Source of the DNA: a virus
Direction: 5' to 3' (one strand)
DNA: 41,222 nt
Virus record (IMG/VR): IMGVR_UViG_3300022920_000282
Span: 1-41,222 of that record
Shown here: one piece after another, positions 20,776-27,614 of the stretch
Numbering within the stretch: position 1 is the first letter of the stretch
Layout: every line of letters starts with the position of its first letter
Position numbers and translations under genes: made by a program
Notes under the pieces: model-generated
Told to the model about the DNA's origin: nothing
Databases searched by the model: none
Seen by the model: the letters and a program-made list of their open reading frames with translations, nothing else

Positions 20776-21810
20776 TTATATGCGTTTTCTAATAATTGTT
20801 TTCGGAATAACTTGTTTTGTAACAACTATCGGTTCATTTTTTTGTTCAGTTGTATTATATGAACTTATCACTAAATCGTAATATTTACATGATGCAAATT
20901 TATCTGCAGGTCTAAGTTGAGCAGTAGGTGCGTTTTCTGGATTACGTGATACTGCTTTATAGAATGGTCCTATTTCAGTATCTTCTAAAGTTGCTGCTTT
21001 TAATACTCCTGCATTATGAAATATAGCATTTTTATCCCAGTAGTATATCGTAGAAGTTCCCCATGTAAAATCAAAATCTTTTGTGATTGGAGTTTTATAT
21101 CCGGCTTTCCATAAATTCCAAAGCACAGCCCACATATCTGCACACCATATTTGTAATGTGTTCCATTCCGGATTGGATTGTTTTTTAATATTAATCAGGG
21201 GTCTCATTTCTAAATATAGAGATTCACTATCACGATATACGTTTTGCCAGTACTTTGTTGTTATACCTGGTTTAATTAAATATTGAGCTCCTCCTGCTTC
21301 GCTATCTCTAGATTTAACTTCATTAGAATCAATATTTACAATTTCGCACATTTTAAAGAATAAATCTTCTCCTCTATCAATTATATAGTCCGAAGAAATA
21401 TAACTTGCGGTATCTGATACAAAACATGTTTTATCTAGATTTAATTTATCGTGTAAAGTTAAAGGTCTTGTTAACGCAATATCACAATCATGATAAAAGA
21501 ATGTGGATTGTTCTAAATACGGATGCATGTTCCAATGCTTCTCTAGAATATGAGGTCTAATTGAAGAAATATAAGATGGGGATTTTCTAGTATCTGTATA
21601 ATATGCAAAGAGAACTCCTTTTTTAGTCCACTCTTCATCTACGCTTCTATATCTTTCGTGTATCTTATTATTTTGAATAGCTCCGACTATATGTACTTTG
21701 CTTAGATCGACATTACCATTTTTTTCAAATGATAATAACATTGCAGCAATTTGCCATGAATAATAATAATTTGCAGGTTGACATGATATGTAATATATGT
21801 CCGGTGTCAT
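20776..21810 (-). CDS. GT-A glycosyltransferase, hydroxyproline-arabinosyltransferase-like
   Basis: 344 aa. The layout resembles HPAT-like GT-A enzymes: IYYISCQPANYYYSWQIAAM at the start, HIVGAIQNN, EKHWNMHPYLEQSTFFYHDC-DIALTRP with the metal/nucleotide-binding D-C-D (DxD type, about residues 109-111), EAGGAQYLIKPGITTKYWQN (acceptor loop), WCADMWAVLWNLWKAG and the late metal-ligand His in AIFHNAGV. No signal peptide, so it works in the cytoplasm on a nucleotide-sugar donor. It sits 5 bp after the tape-measure gene in the tail operon, so a virion protein or modified DNA base could be the acceptor; neither is shown. Fold call moderate, subfamily call weaker. Confidence 0.68.
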   Translation of the reverse strand: MTPDIYYISCQPANYYYSWQIAAMLLSFEKNGNVDLSKVHIVGAIQNNKIHERYRSVDEEWTKKGVLFAYYTDTRKSPSYISSIRPHILEKHWNMHPYLEQSTFFYHDCDIALTRPLTLHDKLNLDKTCFVSDTASYISSDYIIDRGEDLFFKMCEIVNIDSNEVKSRDSEAGGAQYLIKPGITTKYWQNVYRDSESLYLEMRPLINIKKQSNPEWNTLQIWCADMWAVLWNLWKAGYKTPITKDFDFTWGTSTIYYWDKNAIFHNAGVLKAATLEDTEIGPFYKAVSRNPENAPTAQLRPADKFASCKYYDLVISSYNTTEQKNEPIVVTKQVIPKTIIRKRI

Positions 21811-21815
21811 GAAGT

Positions 21816-24800
21816 TTATCTACCTAAATTAGAACCAGTTTTAACTTTAATACCTTGTGTAACTATTGCGTTCTTAAGTGAATTAACAGCTGCTACAACA
21901 TCATCACCTCCGCCACCTCTGCTACGTCCAGTAAGTCCATCAACAACACCGCCAACCATACCACCAACTATCTGTCCTGGTACTGCAGCAATCTTTCCTA
22001 GAATTCCTTGTTGAGCTGCACCTTGTTCTTGTACAGTACTCTTAAACTCTGCTAGCATAGTTGCTAAATTATTTAATGCCTCTTCTAATGAAGAACCCAT
22101 GCTTTCTAAAATATCTTCTGGAGAGTCGCCACCTTCAGCTAATACTGCTAATGCTTCAAACATTGCACGAGCTTCGGTAAGTTTTTCTAACTCCATTGAA
22201 TTAATACCTGCAGAAATCTGTGGGAACGCAACTGCAGTCGCAGTCATGTTTGTTCCGATAGCATTCCAAAGTTCAGTTTGAGCGTTATATCCAGCGATTG
22301 GTCTTAGTAAGCCAACTCTACCAACAAACATACCTTTAAAGCTATTTAAGTTTTCTAAGTTAGCACTATTAGTAGCACCAATAATATCTTTAGCACCTTG
22401 ACCCATTTTTTCGTATGAGTTCCCGACAGCAACAAATAATTTTGTTCTGGTATGAAGAGTCTCATCTTCAACATTTATCATGCTACCACCATAAACCGAT
22501 GTGAATGCTGCTAATTGTTCAGCCTGTGCGTTATTAATAGAACCTACAATCATTGGAATAGCTATTGCCATTCTTAAATATGAAAGTGTTAATCCTTGTA
22601 AGAACTTAGTTTTAGATTCAAATAATTCTGCTGGAGATTCTCCACCAAAGATAGATGCAAATGCTTTTGCTTTATCTACAGTAAATGATGCAATAGAACC
22701 TACAATTAATGGGATAGCAACTCCTAGTTTTTCATAGGTCTTTCCTATTTGATCGATTAAACGAGTTTTAAGTGTTAGTAATCCTGCATCTTCTCCACCT
22801 GCATCAGTTAGAGATTTAATCATAGCAGTTACTTTATCTTTAACTTCTGTTGCATCAGAAATTCCTGAAGTAATTTTAGATACATGACTTACTGTATCTG
22901 CTAAAGAAGAATAAGGTTCTGCTAACGAGTTTGCAACCCATACTCCTTTTTCGAAATCGTTTGAACTAAACCATGAAGTTTTTGCAGCTTCTCCTTTTCC
23001 TACTTCTTCAAATACTCCAGCTAAACCTATAATAAGCGCTTTTGTATTTGCAGCTATCTTTTTAATTAATCCACCAACATTACCTATTGCTTTATATCCT
23101 GTTGCGTTACCATCCTTATCGTAACCTGTTGGGAACTTTAAGTTTGCCATGTTCTGAACACCATTTGCTAATTCATAAAGAGGTGCTCCCATTTTCTTAA
23201 CAACCTTAATACCCTTTTCATAAGAAGAACTAGTAAACCATGAACTACCTTGTGCTGCTTCAGATTCTCCAACCTCTGCAAATGCAGAACTTAAACCTGT
23301 TACTATTAATTTAGTATTGGCAATTAAGTTTGGTACTGCAGATGTAAGATTAATAGTTTCATATCCTGTTGCATTACCTTCTTTATCATATCCTGTTGGG
23401 AATTTAAGCTCAGCCATTGATTGAACACCCCTTGCGATACTAGTTAAAGCACCTCCCATACCAAGTACTGATGAAATACCATCTGCTACTGCAGATTGAC
23501 TACCACCACCAAAGATAGAACTAAATAAACCTTTCTTACCACCCGGGTACATTTTACCAATTTTACCAAACGTATCAGATAGTGCAAATGTTATTGATGC
23601 AACATTGTCACCTAATGATTTAAGATCTGCTGTTTCAGCTATCTTTTGGAATTGTTTAATACCGAATGCTACACTAGTTAATGCCACCCCTGCCATAATT
23701 AATGCAGGTGCACCAACATACATTGCTGCAAGTTGTAAAGGTCCTAATGAGAATGAATTTGCGATTGCCTCAAACATAACTTCCATGTTTGTTTTCGGTC
23801 TACCGCCACCGATTCCCATAAACCCTTTTGTCTTTTGTCCAGAATCTCCTAATACTCCTGTTCTTTTAGTTAATTGGTCAAAGTTTAATTTCTTTAAAAT
23901 TAACATTCCAGCTCCTATTAATATAAGAGCTCCACCTGCTAATATCATTGCTCCAGCACCAAGTGCTATAAATGGAGCTGCAGCGCCTGCAAGTCCAAAT
24001 GCGAGAGCTAAACCACCTACTAGAGCCATGGTCTGTCCTATAAATTCCCAGCCATTATCTCCTAATGCATTTCCTAATATTTTAATTGCCACTGCATTGA
24101 TTATTAATGCAATACCAACAAGTATCATTGCTCCAGCACCAAGTGCAATAAAAGTTGCTTGAGTTCCTGCTAAATAAAATGCTGCTCCAATTAGACCTAT
24201 TAATAATAAGGCTCCTAATGATTTTACAGCTTCTTCGCCAGAAATATTGCCAATAACTTTACTAAATATTAATAATGATAATCCTAGTACTAAAATTGAT
24301 AGAGATGCCCAAAGCATTGCTTGCGCTCCTTTCTTTATGAACTTATCCATAACTCCAATTAGACCAAATGTTAAGCCAACTGCACCAACAACTAATGCTA
24401 TTTCAAATAGTACCGCCATTGGAGGTGATATTATATTAAATAGAGCTAATGCAATCGCTAAACCTAAGATAGCTCCTGCTACAAATAACAGCCCTTTACC
24501 TCCGTCTTCCATGGAGTCTACAACTCCCATTTTATCTAATAAGAAGAAAACAGCTCCTATTGCTAGAATTGCCATTCCAGCAAACATCGCTCCCTTTAAT
24601 GCAAATGGTGCAATGAAAGAAGTTAATGCTAAAGCTACCATTACTGATAGTATACCTAAACCTGTCATTACTAAAGTGTCTGCTGTTTCTTTAGCTTTGT
24701 CCCCACCTAGTGCTCCAGCTATTCTTAAAATAAGCATCATTGCTGGAACTATTATTAATACTGCAAGTAAACCTTTAAGTGCTGGCATTATGAATAATGA

Positions 24801-25379
24801 TGTTAATGCTAATGTACCAACAAGAACTAAGATACCTAATCCTACACCTTTAAGATTCTCTAGTTTATCCATAGTCTTCTTGTCTAAATTCTTAGTAGAC
24901 ATAGATACTGCGGTAGTAATCGCGAAAAGAGTCAATGCTATAATTGGGGATATTGCCGCTGCAATAAGTAATAATGGTGCTGCTAGTATCATATAACCAG
25001 CAAATACTAAGATAGATTTACCTACATCGCCTAATTTAGTTAGGCCTCCTATTAAGGCTTCTGTCTTTTCTGTAACTTCTTTTCCGGTACCTTCTAGTGA
25101 ATTAATAGCATCTACTACATATTGTAATCCCATACCAACTTTACCAATAGCTGGTGCAACAATAGCAAGTGCTAGTGCTTGTTTAATATCTGAAGCACCA
25201 GATTTTGATTTACCATCTTTGATATCTACAATTGCTGTAACTAATTCATCAATTCTAGTATATAAATCACCTCCGATTGCTACGGACGCAGTATTTTGCT
25301 CTATTAAGCCTAAAGTATCATTCCCTTGACCCATACGGTCAAAAGCAGAACCCATACTTTTCATAAAATTCATTGCCAT
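21816..25379 (-). CDS. Probable tail tape-measure protein
   Basis: 1187 aa, the longest protein in the window, beginning MAMNFMKSMGSAFDRMGQGN. Residues about 65-540 contain many Gly/Ala/Leu/Ile-rich hydrophobic segments (for example VGLGILVLVGTLALTSLFIM), as in tape-measure proteins that thread a membrane. Two related copies of about 80 residues begin KFPTGYDKEGNATGYE and KFPTGYDKDGNATGYK (coded near 23330-23420 and 23060-23150), and several ASIFGGESPAELFESKTKFL-like units follow. The end is Gly-rich and basic. Its size, its place after tube and gp26-like genes and the chaperone-like overlap just upstream support the call; a late-type promoter and a leader hairpin precede it. A structural protein of another kind with membrane segments remains possible. 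Confidence 0.65.
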   Translation of the reverse strand: MAMNFMKSMGSAFDRMGQGNDTLGLIEQNTASVAIGGDLYTRIDELVTAIVDIKDGKSKSGASDIKQALALAIVAPAIGKVGMGLQYVVDAINSLEGTGKEVTEKTEALIGGLTKLGDVGKSILVFAGYMILAAPLLLIAAAISPIIALTLFAITTAVSMSTKNLDKKTMDKLENLKGVGLGILVLVGTLALTSLFIMPALKGLLAVLIIVPAMMLILRIAGALGGDKAKETADTLVMTGLGILSVMVALALTSFIAPFALKGAMFAGMAILAIGAVFFLLDKMGVVDSMEDGGKGLLFVAGAILGLAIALALFNIISPPMAVLFEIALVVGAVGLTFGLIGVMDKFIKKGAQAMLWASLSILVLGLSLLIFSKVIGNISGEEAVKSLGALLLIGLIGAAFYLAGTQATFIALGAGAMILVGIALIINAVAIKILGNALGDNGWEFIGQTMALVGGLALAFGLAGAAAPFIALGAGAMILAGGALILIGAGMLILKKLNFDQLTKRTGVLGDSGQKTKGFMGIGGGRPKTNMEVMFEAIANSFSLGPLQLAAMYVGAPALIMAGVALTSVAFGIKQFQKIAETADLKSLGDNVASITFALSDTFGKIGKMYPGGKKGLFSSIFGGGSQSAVADGISSVLGMGGALTSIARGVQSMAELKFPTGYDKEGNATGYETINLTSAVPNLIANTKLIVTGLSSAFAEVGESEAAQGSSWFTSSSYEKGIKVVKKMGAPLYELANGVQNMANLKFPTGYDKDGNATGYKAIGNVGGLIKKIAANTKALIIGLAGVFEEVGKGEAAKTSWFSSNDFEKGVWVANSLAEPYSSLADTVSHVSKITSGISDATEVKDKVTAMIKSLTDAGGEDAGLLTLKTRLIDQIGKTYEKLGVAIPLIVGSIASFTVDKAKAFASIFGGESPAELFESKTKFLQGLTLSYLRMAIAIPMIVGSINNAQAEQLAAFTSVYGGSMINVEDETLHTRTKLFVAVGNSYEKMGQGAKDIIGATNSANLENLNSFKGMFVGRVGLLRPIAGYNAQTELWNAIGTNMTATAVAFPQISAGINSMELEKLTEARAMFEALAVLAEGGDSPEDILESMGSSLEEALNNLATMLAEFKSTVQEQGAAQQGILGKIAAVPGQIVGGMVGGVVDGLTGRSRGGGGDDVVAAVNSLKNAIVTQGIKVKTGSNLGR

Positions 25380-25416
25380 GGATTAACTATGAAGGTTTTT
25401 TTTAAAGTATACAAGA

Positions 25417-25435
25417 ACACCACAATAAGTGGTGT
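25417..25435 (-). promoter_or_regulatory. Leader hairpin of the tape-measure transcript
   Basis: ACACCAC-TTATT-GTGGTGT forms a 7-bp stem with a 5-nt loop (plus a G-U closing pair) in the 5' leader, between the late-type promoter and the tape-measure ATG. No U tract follows directly, so it is more likely an mRNA-stability or translation-control hairpin than a terminator. Confidence 0.45.
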
Positions 25436-25446
25436 CCCTGTTACTA

Positions 25447-25457
25447 TATTATATATC
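25447..25457 (-). promoter_or_regulatory. Late-type promoter motif, exact copy (tape-measure gene)
   Basis: Coding-strand GATATATAATA preceded by AGG, 68 bp upstream of the tape-measure ATG. Confidence 0.6.
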
Positions 25458-25458
25458 C

Positions 25459-25767
25459 CTATAACTTTGGCATCTTGAGAGATGGAGTTTTGAGATTAGG
25501 GGTTTTTGGCATCTTAGGACTTGAAGCTGATCTCATAGATTGCATCTGCGAGTCCTGTTGTTCTTGTGATTCCCCTTGCTGTTTATTCTTAGCTTTGATG
25601 TATTCCGAAAGATTCTTGACGTAGTACCAATACTCGTAGTAATACATGTTTTCAATTTCCGACGGTTGCATCCTAAGATGAATACCCAGATAGAACTTTG
25701 TCTTAAAGTAGTTCTCCAGCGAGATCTGAAATAATGAAAAGACTTTTGATGCCACCTGGGAAATCAA
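25459..25767 (-). CDS. Tail-assembly chaperone-like protein, overlapping frame of the gp26-like gene
   Basis: Open frame of 102 aa in the +1 (equivalently -2) frame relative to the gp26-like gene, overlapping its last 65 bp. The only starts are TTG at 25767 or an internal ATG at 25671 (MQPSEIENMYYYEYWYYVKN). The sequence before that ATG (SLENYFKTKFYLGIHLR) reads smoothly into it and looks coding, so the upstream part may be reached by TTG initiation or by ribosomal frameshift, as for tail chaperone pairs before tape-measure genes. The C-terminus is basic and Pro/Lys repeat-rich (PKMPKTPNLKTPSLKMPKL). T4 gp51 holds the comparable position, but I see no clear sequence match. Confidence 0.6.
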   Translation of the reverse strand: MISQVASKVFSLFQISLENYFKTKFYLGIHLRMQPSEIENMYYYEYWYYVKNLSEYIKAKNKQQGESQEQQDSQMQSMRSASSPKMPKTPNLKTPSLKMPKL

Positions 25768-26704
25768 GAGGGGCTTTCGCAGTCTCTCCTTCGTAAGTGG
25801 TTTCTAATTCGGGTTGTACACCGATTTTCATTCTTTCAGCTAATCGGTAAATTACCATAAACTTTTTCTCGTCCCATCCTTTATATTCCATTTCTAATTG
25901 GAAAATCTTCTTTAAAGATAATGATCTCCAGTTTGATTGCATATAAGGTAACACTTGAATAAATGCTTTATCAAAATCTTGGTCTTTCTCTTGTTTATCT
26001 TTAAGATACGCCGTGATTTCTTGCATTACACCAATTGTAGGTGGTTTCATCATTACAGTTCCTGCAGACTTAGTTTTAATTACATAAGTTCTGTCTTTAG
26101 CAGAGTAATAATTTTCAATTTGCTCATCAATTATTGAAGGTACTAAATTTTTAACATGTAATTCTATTTCTACTGATTTCTTTGTTTTATCAGTTTTACC
26201 TTTGAGCATTAATTTGTTCTCAGGTTCTGGAAATGAAAGATCTCTAATAGAAAGTAATAAAATAATTCTATCTTCTTCTAATACATCTTTGTAAGACATT
26301 CTAGTTGCACCGGAATCAAACTGTGCACATGATTCTACTATTGAATTTAGTTTATCTTCCATATCGATGTAATTGTTTTCATCCATAGTAGAAAAATGTC
26401 TAATTTCAGCAGCTTTAGCAGATCTAATTTTAATAACTGTATCTTCAGGGTAAAATTTAGCCTTTGAAGGTAAAGTTTCTAGATCTAATACATGCCATCC
26501 TAAGATTTGATCTGCTGATCTAGCCTTTTCAGGAGTAAAATTATCCATATTAACTCTACCTAATCCGGAAGAGTCAACTGCCGCTGTCATTGCGTCAGCA
26601 GAGTCATCTGTATTTACAGAGACTTTTTTTGTTTCTTTTGCATCAAGGGCGGCAGCTGCTGCAGCTTCTCTTTCTTGATTCATTTTGTTAAGTTCCTCAC
26701 TCAT
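25703..26704 (-). CDS. T4 gp26-like baseplate/tail assembly protein
   Basis: 333 aa. An Ala/Glu/Lys-rich N-terminal tail (about 70 residues) leads to a domain I match to the T4 baseplate gp26 family: LPSKAKFYPEDTVIKIRSAK (about 96-115), AAEIRHFSTMDENNYIDMED, then EEDRIILLLSIRDLSFPEPE-NKL and a helical C-terminal part PYMQSNWRSLSLKKIFQLEM. T4 gp26 is a 208-aa hub/tail-assembly protein; this one carries extra N- and C-terminal regions. It lies directly before the chaperone-like overlapping frame and the tape-measure gene, the arrangement used for tape-measure chaperones in many phages. Assignment by motif recall. Confidence 0.65.
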   Translation of the reverse strand: MSEELNKMNQEREAAAAAALDAKETKKVSVNTDDSADAMTAAVDSSGLGRVNMDNFTPEKARSADQILGWHVLDLETLPSKAKFYPEDTVIKIRSAKAAEIRHFSTMDENNYIDMEDKLNSIVESCAQFDSGATRMSYKDVLEEDRIILLLSIRDLSFPEPENKLMLKGKTDKTKKSVEIELHVKNLVPSIIDEQIENYYSAKDRTYVIKTKSAGTVMMKPPTIGVMQEITAYLKDKQEKDQDFDKAFIQVLPYMQSNWRSLSLKKIFQLEMEYKGWDEKKFMVIYRLAERMKIGVQPELETTYEGETAKAPLDFPGGIKSLFIISDLAGELL

Positions 26705-26705
26705 A

Positions 26706-26924
26706 TTATTTCTTTTTAAGGTTTTTAAGATTTTGTTTAATTATTGATTTCTGTTCGACACTTTTTTTAGAAAGTTCACCTTGTATAAGGCTTCTAATGA
26801 AAGCACTAACAGAAACAGGTCTTTGTTCAGTTTCTAGAGCCTCATTTAAAATGACTCTATTAACATCGCGGACTTCGTCTTCAGTTAACAATACCTGAAG
26901 TTTTTTTGTTAGTTTATCACTCAT
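26706..26924 (-). CDS. Small ribbon-helix-helix-like protein
   Basis: 72 aa, basic: KLTKKLQVLLTEDEVRDVNR (strand then helix), VSVSAFIRSLIQGELSKKSV and a Lys-rich end. A short strand followed by two helices with SAFIRSLI in the second is the layout of ribbon-helix-helix DNA-binding proteins (MetJ/Arc type), so a small regulator is plausible. It starts just after the terminator behind the tail-tube gene and 2 bp before the gp26-like gene, an odd place for a regulator. Confidence 0.5.
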   Translation of the reverse strand: MSDKLTKKLQVLLTEDEVRDVNRVILNEALETEQRPVSVSAFIRSLIQGELSKKSVEQKSIIKQNLKNLKKK

Positions 26925-26964
26925 AATCTGTTATTATTAGGATATTATATTATGTTTTTGTTAG

Positions 26965-27000
26965 TTAAAAAAAGAAGGAATCCATAAGAACTCCTTCTTT
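26965..27000 (-). terminator. Rho-independent terminator after the tail-tube gene
   Basis: On the minus strand AAAGAAGGA-GTTCTTATGGAT-TCCTTCTTT forms a 9-bp stem and is followed at once by a run of T residues. It lies 19 bp past the tail-tube stop codon and separates the sheath/tube transcript from the gp26-like operon. Confidence 0.75.
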
Positions 27001-27018
27001 CTATTAAGTTAATTTAAT

Positions 27019-27576
27019 TTAATTTACTTCTTCTGCCCAAACATCTGCTCTCCAAGTAACTTCTAAAGTTTGTGGATCTGCAGATTCATAGTTTAATTCA
27101 CCAGTAAATCCTAAGCCTGATGTCATGAAACAATCATCAAGAGTAACTTTTCTAAAAATGTCACCCGCTCTGTTGAATTGAACAATAACGATTGTACCTA
27201 CATAGTTCTTTTTAAGACCTAATTCTCCAGTCTCTGGGTTGTACTGTTTTCTGTACCATTCCCTCATTGATTTATATATGTACGCTTCGTTAGAATCGTT
27301 TAAGTTTAATGAGAAATTAACTGTTACGTCAACTGCAGTCCCATCAGGCATACCAGCGTAAGATCTAGTTGAGAACTTATACTTTTGCTCGACAGCTGCA
27401 ACTTCTCTGTGAAGACTTTCCAAACCTGCGATTGAGTTAATGTGTTGTAAAAACAATGATTGTCCTGTCACGCCATCCGGAGGTAAAATAGTTACCTCGA
27501 ATAGGTTAGCCTGTACAGGTTCAAAGTTCTTGCCCTTTCTGCTTGTTTGATCTTCTGAATAATGTGGTAAAGCCAT
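27019..27576 (-). CDS. Tail tube protein (gp19-like)
   Basis: 185 aa, close to T4 gp19 (163 aa). Seen: FEPVQANLFEVTILPPDGVT (residues about 18-37; the usual 'NxFEVxi' start of tube proteins), a strand GLESLHREVAAVEQKYKFST-RSYAG, then AVDVTVNFSLNLNDSNEAYI, YKSMREWYRKQYNPETGELG and DIFRKVTLDDCFMTSGLGFT with the beta-hairpins that stack tube hexamers. It is followed by a good terminator and preceded by the sheath gene, the normal T4-like order. Hexameric inner tail tube around which the sheath contracts. Confidence 0.85.
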   Translation of the reverse strand: MALPHYSEDQTSRKGKNFEPVQANLFEVTILPPDGVTGQSLFLQHINSIAGLESLHREVAAVEQKYKFSTRSYAGMPDGTAVDVTVNFSLNLNDSNEAYIYKSMREWYRKQYNPETGELGLKKNYVGTIVIVQFNRAGDIFRKVTLDDCFMTSGLGFTGELNYESADPQTLEVTWRADVWAEEVN

Positions 27577-27594
27577 ATCGTTTATTTTATATTT

Positions 27595-27602
27595 TATTTA
27601 TA
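27595..27602 (-). promoter_or_regulatory. T4-type late promoter octamer TATAAATA before the tube gene
   Basis: The coding strand reads GAATATATAAATA, combining the T4 late octamer with a spaced variant of the local GATATATAATA motif, 19 bp before the tail-tube ATG. It could give separate transcription of the abundant tube protein. Confidence 0.45.
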
Positions 27603-27614
27603 TATTCTCTTTTT

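Noticed and set aside
23605-24996. Two long plus-strand frames (185 and 249 aa), Ala/Pro/Asn-rich
   Set aside because: Antisense of the hydrophobic part of the tape-measure gene; low-complexity composition mirrors the Gly/Ala/Leu codons opposite.
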